Part shown: piece by piece, positions 44,825-54,499 of the stretch | Layout of the letters: every line of letters begins with the position of its first letter | Position numbering within the stretch: position 1 is the first letter of the stretch | Assembly (NCBI RefSeq): GCF_027924565.1 | Contig: NZ_AP027041.1 | Coordinates: 744,001 to 808,000 of the forward strand | Reading direction: 5' to 3' | Length of the DNA: 64,000 nt | Origin: Lysobacter auxotrophicus | Lineage (GTDB): Bacteria > Pseudomonadota > Gammaproteobacteria > Xanthomonadales > Xanthomonadaceae | Position numbers and translations under genes: made by a program | The notes under the pieces: generated by a model | Databases searched by the model: none | Told to the model about the DNA's origin: nothing | Seen by the model: the letters and a program-made list of their open reading frames with translations, nothing else

Positions 44825-45679
44825 ATGAAACGACTCGTCCTTGCCGTGCTCGGCGCCATCAGCCTCTCCGCATGCGCGCAGGCCCCCGGCGGCAACACGG
44901 ACCCCGTCCCCGCGGCGACCACCGCCGCCGCCACCGCGCCGATCGCCGCCCCCAAGCCCGCGGCCGGCACGCCCGACGCGCGCGCCATCGAGGCCGTCCG
45001 CGCGCTGAATCCGCAGGTCGAAGTCGAACGCGTCGCCGCCGCGGCGATGCCCGGCTTCCGCGAAGCCATCGTCGCCGGCCAGGTTGTCTACGTCAGCGAC
45101 GACGGCCGCTATCTGTTCCTGCCCGGCTCCGGCGGCGCCCTGTTCGACGTCGCCGCGAAGAAGAACCTCAGCGAAGACGCGATGGCCGGCCTGCGCAAGC
45201 AGCTGATCGCCACCATCCCCGCCAGCGAGCGCATCGTCTTCTCGCCGGCCAAGCCCAAATACACCGTCACCGTCTTCACCGACGTGGAATGCGGCTACTG
45301 CCGCAAGCTGCACAGCCAGATCGCCGAATACAACCGCGAAGGCATCGCCATCGAATACCTCGCCTTCCCGCGCATGGGCCTGGGTAGCGACGACTACCGC
45401 AAGATGGTCGCGGTCTGGTGCGCGCCCGATCGCCGCAAGGCGCTCACCGCCGCCAAGAGCGACCACGGCCCGACCAAGGCCGACTGCAAGACCAGCGTGA
45501 ACCAGCAGTACGACGTCGGCCAGCGCGTGGGCCTGACGGGCACACCGATGATCGTGACCGCCGAAGGCGTCCAGGTCGGCGGTTACGTCCCGCCGGCCGC
45601 GCTGCGCGAGACCCTGGACAAGCTGGCCGCCGAGAACGCCCGCACCGCGTCCGCGGCGCCCGCCAAGCCGGGCACCTGA
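44825..45679 (+). CDS. dsbC: Thiol:disulfide isomerase DsbC-type, lipoprotein form
   Basis: The 284-residue protein has a signal with a lipobox-like LSACAQ, an Ala/Pro linker, a dimerisation domain ([20 protein letters not shown]) and a thioredoxin domain with the redox motif C156-GY-C159 in [20 protein letters not shown] gives the cis-proline. It corrects wrong disulfides in the periplasm. The usual DsbC is soluble; the cysteine at the lipobox suggests anchoring. The ATG at 44825 is chosen because [17 protein letters not shown] is a complete leader. Confidence 0.92.
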   Translation: MKRLVLAVLGAISLSACAQAPGGNTDPVPAATTAAATAPIAAPKPAAGTPDARAIEAVRALNPQVEVERVAAAAMPGFREAIVAGQVVYVSDDGRYLFLPGSGGALFDVAAKKNLSEDAMAGLRKQLIATIPASERIVFSPAKPKYTVTVFTDVECGYCRKLHSQIAEYNREGIAIEYLAFPRMGLGSDDYRKMVAVWCAPDRRKALTAAKSDHGPTKADCKTSVNQQYDVGQRVGLTGTPMIVTAEGVQVGGYVPPAALRETLDKLAAENARTASAAPAKPGT

Positions 45680-45684
45680 GCGTT

Positions 45685-45730
45685 CCGACAAGCCGCTCCG
45701 GCGCCGCCCGATGGGCGGCGTCGGCGTTTT
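45685..45730 (+). terminator. Terminator after dsbC
   Basis: CGCCGCCC at 45702-45709 pairs with GGGCGGCG at 45713-45720, with CCGAC/GTCGG pairing outside. GTTTT follows at 45726-45730. Confidence 0.75.
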
Positions 45731-45815
45731 CGGACCCCGGATCGGCCGGTTCCGGCGGCGGGGCGCGGGGCGCTTGGGTACAATGTCGGGCCCGACGTTG
45801 CACGGTTCCCCGGAC

Positions 45816-48800
45816 ATGATCGTCCTCGAGGGCGCTTCCGCCCTGTCGCCGTTCCGACTGGAACGGCTCCAAGCCCGACTGCAAGCCCTCCATCCGTCTG
45901 TCCGCCTCCTCGGCGCGTGGCCCGTCTACTGGGTCGAGCCGGAGCCCGGCGCAACGCCCGATGCGGATGCGCTGCGCCGCATCCTCCAGGCCGAACCCGA
46001 CGCCGCGCCGCGCGCGAACGACGCGGTGTCCCGCTACGTCACGCCGCGCCTGGGCACGCTGTCGCCCTGGGCGAGCAAGGCGACCGAACTGCTGCACGGC
46101 GCCGAACTCCCGGTGAAGCGCGTCGAGCGCGGCACGCGTTACGACCTGGCCGGCTGGCCGACGGACGCGCCGACGCAGGGCGCGCTGGCGAAGGTGCTGC
46201 ACGACCCGATGACGCAGTCGCTGCTGGAAGCGCGCGAGGACGCCATCGCGCTGTTCTCCGTGCCGGTGCGCGGCGAGCTCGAACGCATCCCGCTGTCCGA
46301 CCTCGAACTGGCCAACACACGCCTGGGCCTGGCGCTGGCCGACGACGAAATCGCCTACCTGCGCGAGCGCTACGCCGCGCTGGGCCGCGAACCGTCGGAC
46401 GTCGAGCTGATGATGTTCGCGCAGGCCAATTCCGAGCACTGCCGCCACAAGATCTTCAACGCATCGTGGACCATCGACGGCGTCGAGCAGACGACCTCGC
46501 TGTTCAAGATGATCAAGCACACGCACGCGACCACGCCCGAGCACACGCTCTCGGCGTACAGCGACAACGCGGCGGTGGTGGAAGGCTACGCGAGCCGCCG
46601 CTTCCGTCCCGACCCGCACACGCACGCGTACCGCGAGGAAGCGCAGGTCGATTCGGCCTTCGCGATCAAGGTCGAAACGCACAACCACCCCACCGCCATC
46701 GCGCCGTTCCCGGGCGCCTCGACGGGCGCCGGCGGCGAAATCCGCGACGAAGGCGCGACGGGTCGCGGCGGTCGTCCGAAGGCCGGCCTGGCCGGTTTCA
46801 GCGTGTCGCACCTGCGCATTCCGACGCTGCCGCAGCCGTGGGAGCGCCCGCGCGCGCTCAATCCGCGCATGGCCTCGGCGCTGGAGATCATGATCGAAGG
46901 CCCGATCGGTGCCGCCGCGTTCAACAACGAATTCGGCCGCCCGAACCTCACCGGCTACTTCCGCAGCTTCGAGCTGGACGAAGGCACGCAGGCGCGCGCC
47001 TACGACAAGCCGATCATGCTCGCCGGCGGCCTGGGCGCGATCGACCGCGTGCAGGTGAAGAAACTCGGCTTGCAGCCGGGCGATGCGGTGATCGTGCTTG
47101 GCGGCCCGGCGATGCTCATCGGCCTGGGTGGCGGCGCGGCGAGTTCGGTCGCCTCGGGCGAGAGCCACGAGGAACTGGATTTCGCCAGCGTGCAACGCGA
47201 CAACCCGGAGATGGAGCGTCGCTGCCAGGAAGTTATCGACCGCTGCGTCGCGCGCGGCGAGGACAACCCCATCGCGACCGCGCACGACGTCGGCGCGGGC
47301 GGCCTGTCGAACGCGATCCCCGAACTGCTGCACGACTCCGGCCTGGGCGGCATCATCGATCTGGCGAAGGTGCCCAGCGACGATCCGTCCCTGTCGCCGA
47401 TGCAGTTGTGGTGCAACGAATCGCAGGAGCGTTACGTGCTCGGCATTCCGGCCGACCGCGTCGCCGAATTCGCCGCCATCTGCGAGCGCGAGCGCTGCCC
47501 GTTCGCCGCGGTCGGTTTCGCCACGGCGGAGGAGCGCCTGGTCGTCGGCTACGGCGCCACGCGCGAGACCGCGCGCGAAGCCGGTCGTGAGTGGCCGATC
47601 GACCTGCCGATGGACGTGCTGTTCGGCAAGCCGCCGAAGATGCACCGCGACACGCGCCGCCCCGGTGCCGCGCCGTGGCCCGCGCTGCGCTGGGACGGCC
47701 TGGAACTGCGCGATGCCGCGCTGCGCGTGATGGCGCATCCTTCGGTCGCGTCGAAGAACTTCCTGGTCACCATCGGCGACCGCAGCGTCGGCGGCCTGAC
47801 CGCGCGCGACCAGATGATCGGCCCGTGGCAGCTGCCGCTGGCCGACTGCGCGATCACGCTGTCGGGCTTCGACGGGTTCGTCGGCGAGGCGATGGCGATC
47901 GGCGAGCGCACGCCGCTGGCGCTGATCGATGCCGCCGCCGCCGCACGCATGGCCGTCGGCGAGGCGATCACCAACCTGTGCGCCGCACCGGTGGAATCGC
48001 TGAACCGCGTGAAGCTCTCCGCCAACTGGATGGCCGCCGCCGGCCACGACGGCGAGGACGCGCGCCTGTTCGATGCGGTGAAGGCCGTCGGCCTGGAGCT
48101 GTGCCCCGAACTCGACCTGAGCATTCCCGTCGGCAAGGACTCGCTGTCCATGCAGGCGCAGTGGCATGCCGACGGCGAAGCGCACAAGTCGGTGTCGCCC
48201 GTGTCGCTGATCGTCAGCGCGTTCGCGCCGGTCGTCGACGTGCGCGCGCAGCTGACGCCGCTGCTTTCGCGCGAGGACGACTCCGAGCTGTGGCTGATCG
48301 GCCTGGGCGCCGGCAAGCAGCGCCTGGGCGGTTCGGTGCTGGCGCAGTGCCATCCCGAGGCCGCGGACGGCCAGGGCTCGTTGCCCGCGTTCTCCGGTCC
48401 GCTCGGCGTGCCGGACCTCGACAACCCGCAGCGCCTGCGCGATTTCTTCGAACTGATCCGCGATGCGCGCGAGGCCGGCCTCGTGCGCGCGTACCACGAC
48501 CGTTCCGATGGCGGCGCGTTCGCGGCGCTGTGCGAGATGGCGTTCTGCTCGCGCGTGGGCCTGGACATTACGCTGGACGGCTGGGGCGACGATCCGTTCC
48601 GCACGCTGTTCAACGAGGAGCTCGGCGCGATCGTGCAGGTTTCGCTGGAAGATCGCGCCGAATTCGCCGACCTCGTCGCGCGCCACGGCTTGATCGACTG
48701 CGCCCAGCGCATCGCCCGCCCGACCACGGCGCCGGCGATCCGCGTGCGCGACGACGGCCGGACGCTCGTCGAATGGCGCTGGGAAGAACTCTTCGACGCG

Positions 48801-49724
48801 TGGTGGTCCACCACCCACGCAATCCAGAAGCTGCGCGACAACCCGGAAGGCGCCGACGAGGAACGCACCGTCGCGCGCGATTTCAACGCGCCGGGCCTGA
48901 AGCCGAAGCTGGTGTTCGATCCGGCCGACGACGTCGCCGCGCCGTTCGTCAACACCGGCGTGCGGCCGAAGGTCGCCATCCTGCGCGAGCAGGGCGTCAA
49001 CGGCCAGATCGAGATGGCGCTGGGCTTCACGCGCGCCGGCTTCGAAGCGGTCGACGTGCACATGAGCGACCTCATCGCCGGCCGCGTCGCGCTGGCCGAC
49101 TTCAAGGGCATCGCCGCCTGCGGCGGTTTCAGCTACGGCGACGTGCTCGGCGCGGGCCGCGGCTGGGCGACGTCGGTGCTGGAACGCAACGCGCTTCGCG
49201 ATGCCTTCGAGGCGTTCTTCGCGCGCGAGGACAGTTTCTCGCTGGGTGTGTGCAACGGCTGCCAGATGCTCTCGCAGCTCAAGCCGATCATCCCGGGCGC
49301 CGAACACTGGCCGACGTTCCTGCGCAACCGCAGCGAGCAGTTCGAGGCGCGCACGGGCCTGCTGGAAGTGGTCGAGTCGCCGTCGCTGTTCCTGCGCGGC
49401 ATGGCGGGTTCGCGCATTCCGGTGGCGATCGCCCATGGCGAGGGACGCGCCGACTTCGACAGCACGCTGGACCAGACGGCCGCGAACGTGTCGCTGCGCT
49501 ATGTCGACGGCAACGGCAACGTGGCCACGCGTTATCCGCTCAACCCGAACGGCTCGCCGGACGGCATCGCCGGCCTCACCAGCCGCGACGGCCGCGCGAC
49601 CATCCTGATGCCGCATCCCGAACGCACGCTGCGCACGGCCAACCTGAGCTGGGCGCCGGCGGACTGGGGCGTGGATTCGCCGTGGATGCGGATGTTCCGC
49701 AACGCGCGGGTGTGGGTCGGCTGA
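45816..49724 (+). CDS. purL: Phosphoribosylformylglycinamidine synthase
   Basis: The 1302-residue large-type PurL converts FGAR to FGAM with glutamine in purine synthesis. The N-terminal and FGAM synthase domains contain [35 protein letters not shown] and [19 protein letters not shown]. The C-terminal glutaminase has its nucleophile in [14 protein letters not shown] and the partner His in [10 protein letters not shown]. The ATG at 45816 ([13 protein letters not shown]) is preferred to one at 45783 because a TACAAT -10-like hexamer lies at 45779-45784. Confidence 0.96.
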   Translation: MIVLEGASALSPFRLERLQARLQALHPSVRLLGAWPVYWVEPEPGATPDADALRRILQAEPDAAPRANDAVSRYVTPRLGTLSPWASKATELLHGAELPVKRVERGTRYDLAGWPTDAPTQGALAKVLHDPMTQSLLEAREDAIALFSVPVRGELERIPLSDLELANTRLGLALADDEIAYLRERYAALGREPSDVELMMFAQANSEHCRHKIFNASWTIDGVEQTTSLFKMIKHTHATTPEHTLSAYSDNAAVVEGYASRRFRPDPHTHAYREEAQVDSAFAIKVETHNHPTAIAPFPGASTGAGGEIRDEGATGRGGRPKAGLAGFSVSHLRIPTLPQPWERPRALNPRMASALEIMIEGPIGAAAFNNEFGRPNLTGYFRSFELDEGTQARAYDKPIMLAGGLGAIDRVQVKKLGLQPGDAVIVLGGPAMLIGLGGGAASSVASGESHEELDFASVQRDNPEMERRCQEVIDRCVARGEDNPIATAHDVGAGGLSNAIPELLHDSGLGGIIDLAKVPSDDPSLSPMQLWCNESQERYVLGIPADRVAEFAAICERERCPFAAVGFATAEERLVVGYGATRETAREAGREWPIDLPMDVLFGKPPKMHRDTRRPGAAPWPALRWDGLELRDAALRVMAHPSVASKNFLVTIGDRSVGGLTARDQMIGPWQLPLADCAITLSGFDGFVGEAMAIGERTPLALIDAAAAARMAVGEAITNLCAAPVESLNRVKLSANWMAAAGHDGEDARLFDAVKAVGLELCPELDLSIPVGKDSLSMQAQWHADGEAHKSVSPVSLIVSAFAPVVDVRAQLTPLLSREDDSELWLIGLGAGKQRLGGSVLAQCHPEAADGQGSLPAFSGPLGVPDLDNPQRLRDFFELIRDAREAGLVRAYHDRSDGGAFAALCEMAFCSRVGLDITLDGWGDDPFRTLFNEELGAIVQVSLEDRAEFADLVARHGLIDCAQRIARPTTAPAIRVRDDGRTLVEWRWEELFDAWWSTTHAIQKLRDNPEGADEERTVARDFNAPGLKPKLVFDPADDVAAPFVNTGVRPKVAILREQGVNGQIEMALGFTRAGFEAVDVHMSDLIAGRVALADFKGIAACGGFSYGDVLGAGRGWATSVLERNALRDAFEAFFAREDSFSLGVCNGCQMLSQLKPIIPGAEHWPTFLRNRSEQFEARTGLLEVVESPSLFLRGMAGSRIPVAIAHGEGRADFDSTLDQTAANVSLRYVDGNGNVATRYPLNPNGSPDGIAGLTSRDGRATILMPHPERTLRTANLSWAPADWGVDSPWMRMFRNARVWVG

Positions 49725-49732
49725 TGGGCCGA

Positions 49733-49766
49733 TGAACGCGACAGGCGAAGGCGCCTGTTGCGTTCA
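49733..49766 (+). terminator. 15-bp hairpin after purL
   Basis: TGAACGCGACAGGCG at 49733-49747 pairs with CGCCTGTTGCGTTCA at 49752-49766, with one G-U pair and an AAGG loop. It starts 8 bases after the purL stop. No T-run follows. Confidence 0.7.
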
Positions 49767-49825
49767 CCGCGACGCGGTACGCGTTGGCAATGCGAGTATC
49801 GGCAGCGATCTCGTGCGTGAAGCTC

Positions 49826-49854
49826 CCCGGGTGCGCTTCGCTTACCCGGGCTAC
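49826..49854 (-). repeat. GTAG-type REP unit
   Basis: The sequence is the exact 29-base unit found at 301-329, in the same orientation. It lies between the ends of purL and the convergent TPR gene. Confidence 0.9.
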
Positions 49855-49930
49855 GATCGCCACGCGAGGACAGCGACCACGTGGATAACCGGCGACCGCA
49901 TCGCATGCGATCGCCGGCGGACGCGTCGCG

Positions 49931-50464
49931 TTATTCCTGCGGCCGGACGTTCAGATAGGCGCCGGCCATGTGCAGCGTCGCCCACAGGTCGTTGGATTCC
50001 AGCGCGACCGAGCGATCGAACATCTCCTCGCCAATCGCACGGTCGCCGCGCATGACGTAAAGCGCGCCCACTTCGGCGTAGCCGGTGCCGTCGTCGTCGG
50101 TGCCCTGGAAATAGCGCGCGAACAGCGGCTTGGCCTTGTCCCATTCGCCGGCCTCGCTGTAGACGCGGGCGATGCGGAACACGTCGCTGTCCTCGTGCTT
50201 GCCGGCCAGGATCGCGTCGAAGATCGCCTGGCCTTCGGCCTTGAAGCCGCCGAGGTAGTACACGCGACCCACCGCGATCTGTTCCCAGCTGCCCTTGCCG
50301 GCCTGGAGCTTCGCGACCGCGAGCAGTTCCTTCGCCGCGTCCTGGTTGGCCTTGGCGTGATACATCTGCGTCGTGGTCTTCTGCTGCTTCTGCGCGGTGT
50401 AACCGACGCCGGCACCGGCGATGAACACGACAACGGCCGCGGCTGCGGCGTGGCGGATCTTCAT
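49931..50464 (-). CDS. TPR-like exported or membrane-anchored protein
   Basis: The 177-residue protein starts MKIRHAAAAAVVVFIAGAG, an N-terminal membrane or signal segment. The rest is helical and TPR-like: WEQIAVGRVYYLGGFKAEG, VFRIARVYSEAGEWDKAKPL and AEVGALYVMRGDRAIGEEMF. Such proteins act as scaffolds in the periplasm. It is divergent from the type II secretion operon, which suggests but does not prove a link. The start at 50464 fits the leader sequence. Confidence 0.75.
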   Translation of the reverse strand: MKIRHAAAAAVVVFIAGAGVGYTAQKQQKTTTQMYHAKANQDAAKELLAVAKLQAGKGSWEQIAVGRVYYLGGFKAEGQAIFDAILAGKHEDSDVFRIARVYSEAGEWDKAKPLFARYFQGTDDDGTGYAEVGALYVMRGDRAIGEEMFDRSVALESNDLWATLHMAGAYLNVRPQE

Positions 50465-50609
50465 GCGTTGACTCCCCTGTGAGTGCGGCAAGGCTAAACG
50501 ATCGGCGGGCGCCACGGTCGAAACGGACGGCGTAGACAAAACCGCCGTTCCGAACGGGTCGTACGCGCTGGCATAAACGCCGGCCTGCTACAGTCCCCGG
50601 ACCCGTCGC

Positions 50610-50640
50610 GGAGGAGGTCGGAAACGACCTGATTAGCGTG
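50610..50640 (+). promoter_or_regulatory. Hairpin between Shine-Dalgarno and GTG start of gspE
   Basis: GGAGG at 50613-50617 lies 20 bases before the GTG at 50638, too far for a normal ribosome site. AGGTCG (50615-50620) pairs with CGACCT (50625-50630) under a GAAA tetraloop. The folded stem would bring GGAG to within about 7 bases of the start, or hide it. A TACAGT -10-like element lies at 50589-50594. Confidence 0.5.
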
Positions 50641-52359
50641 AACGCCGTCGCCAACGACCTCATTCCCCCCTCGGACGCCGAGGCCCGTATCGTCGATGCA
50701 CTGCTCGCGCGCGGCCGCCTCAAGGATGCGGACCTCGCCCGCGCGCGCCGCCTGCAGGAGGAAACCGGCGGCAGCCTGCTGGCCCTGCTCGCACGGCTGG
50801 GCCTGGTGTCCGAGCGCGACCACGCCGAGACCTGCGCCGAGGTGCTGGACCTGCCGCTGGTCGCCATCAAGGACGCGCCCGAACTGCCGCCTGAAGGCGT
50901 CGCGCTGTCGACGCGTTTCATGAAGCAGTTCGCGGTGTGCCCGGTCGGCGAGAACGAGACCGCGGTCGACGTGCTCATGGCCGACCCGCAGGACGCCTAC
51001 ACCGTCGACGCGCTGCGCCTGGCGACCGGTCGCGACATCCGCCCCGCCGTGGCGCTGCGTTCGGAAATCGGCGACCTGGTCGAACGCTGGTACGGCCAGG
51101 GCCGCAGCGCCATGGGCGCGATCATCGAAACCGCGGAAGGCGAAGGCGCCGGCGGCGACCTCGACGACGTCGAGCATCTGCGCGACCTGGCATCCGAAGC
51201 GCCGGTCATCCGGCTGGTGAACCTGATCATCCAGCGCGCGGTCGAGCTGCGCGCCTCCGACATCCACATCGAACCGTTCGAGAACCGCCTGAAGGTGCGC
51301 TACCGCATCGACGGCGTGCTGAGCGAAGGCGAAAGCCCGCCGGCCAACCTCACCGCCGCCGTGATCAGCCGCATCAAGATCATGGCCAAGCTCAACATCG
51401 CCGAACGCCGCCTGCCGCAGGACGGCCGCATCATGCTGCGCGTGCAGGGCAAGGAACTCGACCTTCGCGTGAGCACCGTGCCGACCGCGCACGGCGAAAG
51501 CGTGGTGATGCGACTGCTCGATCGCGAAACGGTGGTGTTCGACTTCAAGCGGCTGGGCTTCACCGACGCGTTCCTGCCGCAGTTCCAGAAGGTGCTCGAC
51601 CAGCCGCACGGCATCTTGCTGGTCACCGGCCCGACTGGCTCGGGCAAGACGACCACGCTGTACACCGCGCTGAGCAAGCTCAACACGCCGGACGTCAAGA
51701 TCATCACGGTCGAGGACCCGGTCGAATACCAGATCGAAGGCATCAACCAGATCCAGGCCAAGCCGCAGATCGGGCTCGACTTCGCGCACGCGCTGCGCAG
51801 CATCGTCCGACAGGATCCGGACATCATCATGATCGGCGAAATGCGCGACCTGGAGACGTGCCGCATCGCGATCCAGTCCGCGCTCACCGGCCACCTGGTG
51901 CTGTCGACGCTGCACACCAACAACGCCGCGGGCGGCATCACGCGCCTGCTCGACATGGGCGTGGAGGACTACCTGCTGACCTCCACCATCAACGGCATCC
52001 TCGCGCAGCGCCTGGTGCGTCGCCTGGAATTGACGCACGCGCGCCGCTATCCCGCGTCGCCGGAGGAAATCGAACGTTTCGACCTGCGCCGTTACCAGCC
52101 CGAAGGCGAGATCTTCCTGTACCACCCGATGCCGTCGCCGATCGCGCCGACCGGTTACCACGGCCGCACGACGATCATGGAATTCCTCGTCATGAACGAC
52201 GAACTGCGCCGCGCGGTGATGCGCCACGCCGGCATGGGCGAGATCGAACAGATCGCGCGCCAGCACGGCATGCGCACGATGTACGAGGACGGCATCGCGA
52301 AGGCCCTGCGCGGCGAGACGACGATCGAGGAAGTGCTGCGGGTTACGGAGGATGCGTAG
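50638..52359 (+). CDS. gspE: Type II secretion ATPase GspE (XpsE)
   Basis: The 573-residue cytoplasmic ATPase powers pseudopilus assembly. The N-terminal region (ARIVDALLARGRLKDADLAR, LLARLGLVSERDHAETCAEV) resembles the GspL-binding domain of XpsE. Walker A GPTGSGKT is at 331-338, GEMRD at 400-404 and the His box near TLHTNNA. The usual zinc-binding tetracysteine loop is missing: residues about 462-502 contain no cysteine (LELTHARRYP and MPSPIAPTGYHGRT). The GTG at 50638 is the only start that keeps the N-terminal domain. Confidence 0.95.
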   Translation: MNAVANDLIPPSDAEARIVDALLARGRLKDADLARARRLQEETGGSLLALLARLGLVSERDHAETCAEVLDLPLVAIKDAPELPPEGVALSTRFMKQFAVCPVGENETAVDVLMADPQDAYTVDALRLATGRDIRPAVALRSEIGDLVERWYGQGRSAMGAIIETAEGEGAGGDLDDVEHLRDLASEAPVIRLVNLIIQRAVELRASDIHIEPFENRLKVRYRIDGVLSEGESPPANLTAAVISRIKIMAKLNIAERRLPQDGRIMLRVQGKELDLRVSTVPTAHGESVVMRLLDRETVVFDFKRLGFTDAFLPQFQKVLDQPHGILLVTGPTGSGKTTTLYTALSKLNTPDVKIITVEDPVEYQIEGINQIQAKPQIGLDFAHALRSIVRQDPDIIMIGEMRDLETCRIAIQSALTGHLVLSTLHTNNAAGGITRLLDMGVEDYLLTSTINGILAQRLVRRLELTHARRYPASPEEIERFDLRRYQPEGEIFLYHPMPSPIAPTGYHGRTTIMEFLVMNDELRRAVMRHAGMGEIEQIARQHGMRTMYEDGIAKALRGETTIEEVLRVTEDA

Positions 52360-52388
52360 CGGGACGAGCCTATTCGCGCTTTCGCGGT

Positions 52389-52416
52389 CGTCATTCCCGC
52401 CTTCGCGGGAATGACG
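52389..52416. repeat. GTCATTCCCGC hairpin between gspE and gspF
   Basis: CGTCATTCCCGC at 52389-52400 pairs exactly with GCGGGAATGACG at 52405-52416 around CTTC. Degenerate heptamers (CCGACTC twice) follow before gspF. The 124-base gap holds no gene. Confidence 0.85.
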
Positions 52417-52483
52417 AGCAAAAGCAAACCCAGATCCCGGATCGCAGAACCCTGGTCCCCGACTCCCGACTCCCATCCCACCC

Positions 52484-53701
52484 ATGCCCCTCTACCACTA
52501 CAAAGCCCTCAACCCGCGCGGCGAGCTGCTCGATGGCCAGATGGAAGCCGGCAGCAGCGCGGAGGTCGTGGCGCGATTGCAGGAGCAGGGGCATTTGCCG
52601 GTCGAAGCGAAGCTCGCGAGCGAGGCATCCAGTGCGTCGGTCTGGAAAGGGCTGTTCAAGCCCAAGCCGTTCGCCGGCGCGCGGCTGGTTCAGTTCACGC
52701 AGCAGCTTGCAACGCTGCTCGGCGCCGGGCAGCCGCTGGATCGCGCGCTCACCATCCTGCTGGAACTGCCCGAAGACGAAGCCGCGCGACGCACGATCGG
52801 CGACGTGCGCGATGCGGTGCGCGGCGGCAGTTCGCTCTCGACGGCGCTTGAGCGCCAGCACGGCACGTTCTCGCGCCTGTACGTGAACATGGTGCGCGCC
52901 GGCGAGGCCGGCGGCAGCCTGCAGGAAACGCTCGCGCGACTGGCCGATTACCTCGAACGCACGCGCGCGCTGCAGGGCCGCGTGGTGAATGCGCTGATCT
53001 ATCCGGCGATCCTGCTGGTGATGGTCGGCGGCAGCCTGCTGTTCCTGTTCGGCTACGTCGTCCCGCAATTCGGCGCGATGTACGAAAGCCTGGACGCCGA
53101 GCTGCCGTTGTTCACCAGGATCGTGCTCGGCATCGGCCTGTTCGTGCGCGACTGGTGGATCGTGCTGCTCGCAGTGCCGGCGCTGGGCTTGTGGTGGTTC
53201 GATCGCAAGCGCCGCGATCCGGTGTTCCGCGAAGCCTTCGACGCATGGCTGCTGCAGCGCCGTTTCGTCGGCGGGCTCGTCGCCAAGGCGGAGACGGCGC
53301 GCCTCGCGCGCACGCTCGGCACGCTCGTGCGCAACGGCGTGCCGCTGATCACCGCGCTGGGCATCGGCCGCAACGTGCTCGGCAACCGCGTGCTGGCGGC
53401 GGACGTGGATGCCGCCGCGCAGGAAGTGAAGAACGGCGTCGCGCTCTCGACGGCGCTCGGCCGCGGCAAGCGCTATCCGCGACTGGCCTTGCAGATGATC
53501 CAGGTCGGCGAGGAATCCGGCGCGCTCGACACCATGCTGGTGAAGGCGGCCGAAACCTTCGAGCAGGAAACCTCCATCGCCCTCGACCGCATGCTCGCCG
53601 CCCTGGTCCCGGTGGTGACGATCGTGCTGGCGGGGGTGGTCGGCATCGTCGTGATGGCCGTGCTCATGCCGCTATACGGCCTAACCAATGCGATTGGGTG
53701 A
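52484..53701 (+). CDS. gspF: Type II secretion inner-membrane platform protein GspF
   Basis: The 405-residue protein begins MPLYHYKALNPRGELLDGQM and has two homologous cytoplasmic GspF domains (FTQQLATLLGAGQPLDRAL and LARTLGTLVRNGVPLITAL) and three membrane helices. It forms the platform around GspE/GspL. The end LTNAIG and the stop codon are part of a GGGTGAG boundary, after which a large repeat array separates it from gspG. Confidence 0.95.
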   Translation: MPLYHYKALNPRGELLDGQMEAGSSAEVVARLQEQGHLPVEAKLASEASSASVWKGLFKPKPFAGARLVQFTQQLATLLGAGQPLDRALTILLELPEDEAARRTIGDVRDAVRGGSSLSTALERQHGTFSRLYVNMVRAGEAGGSLQETLARLADYLERTRALQGRVVNALIYPAILLVMVGGSLLFLFGYVVPQFGAMYESLDAELPLFTRIVLGIGLFVRDWWIVLLAVPALGLWWFDRKRRDPVFREAFDAWLLQRRFVGGLVAKAETARLARTLGTLVRNGVPLITALGIGRNVLGNRVLAADVDAAAQEVKNGVALSTALGRGKRYPRLALQMIQVGEESGALDTMLVKAAETFEQETSIALDRMLAALVPVVTIVLAGVVGIVVMAVLMPLYGLTNAIG

Positions 53702-54330
53702 GGCAGGCCGCTTACGCGGCACTGCCGCGTGGCCTGCCGAACGCCCGGCCATGGATGGCCGGGCAGGGCATTCCGGAGTCGGTAACGTCCCGCCATGGAT
53801 GGCCGTGCGCGAGTGCATCGGAGCGCTTGCACGCGGCACTGCCGCGTGGCCTGCCGAACGCCCGGCCATGGATGGCCGGGCAGGGCGTTCCGGAGTCGGT
53901 AACGTCCCGCCATGGATGGCCGTGCGCGAGTGCATCGGAGCGGCTGCACGCGGCACTGCCGTGTGGCCTGCCGAACGCCCGGCCAGGGATGGCCGGGCAG
54001 GGCATTCCGGAGCCGTAACGTCCCGCCATGGATGGCCGTGCGCGAGAGCGTCGGAGCGGTTGCACGCGGCACTGCCGCGTGGCCTGCCGAACGCCCGGCC
54101 ATGGATGGCCGGGCAGGGCATTCCGGAGCCGGTAACGTCTCGCCATGGATGGCCGTGCGAGTGTGCATCGGAGCGGTTGCACGCGGTACTGCCACGTGGC
54201 CTGCCGAACGCCCGGCCATGGATGGCCGGGCAGGGCATTCCGGAGCCGGTAACGTCCCGTCATGGATGGCCGTGCGCGAGTGCATCGGAGCGGTTCACGC
54301 GGGACTGCCGCGCGGCCTGCCGATGTCCCG
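53702..54330 (+). repeat. Six-copy 116-117 bp structured tandem array inside the secretion operon
   Basis: GCCTGCCGAAC-type anchors occur at 53732, 53849, 53966, 54082, 54199 and 54315, giving periods of 117, 117, 116, 117 and 116. The first unit has the full double-stem hairpin (53702-53738); inner units keep the ACGCGGC-ACT-GCCGCGT hairpin and the GCCCGGCCA/TGGCCGGGC hairpin. The last copy is truncated. From 54331 to 54499 there is no gene; a TATAAG hexamer at 54333-54338 could be a -10 for gspG. Confidence 0.95.
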
Positions 54331-54499
54331 CTTATAAGGACCGGATCGCCGAACGAACCGCCCCGGCCACCCCAGGCGACATTCCCCCCTTCACACCCGC
54401 GTCGCAGGAACTGAACATCGGCCCCCGCAGTCAGACCACTGGCAACCGTTTTCGGGTAAACATCCCCTGTTTCCAGATGCACCTTCCAAAGGAACCCCC

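Noticed and set aside
45444-49616. 1390-codon minus-strand open frame opposite purL and dsbC
   Set aside because: High-GC codon bias leaves the opposite strand open. The translation is rich in Arg, Val and His without any domain, while the plus strand is clearly PurL.
53702-54330. CRISPR-like or insertion-sequence array
   Set aside because: Units are contiguous and near-identical with no variable spacers, and no transposase is encoded.
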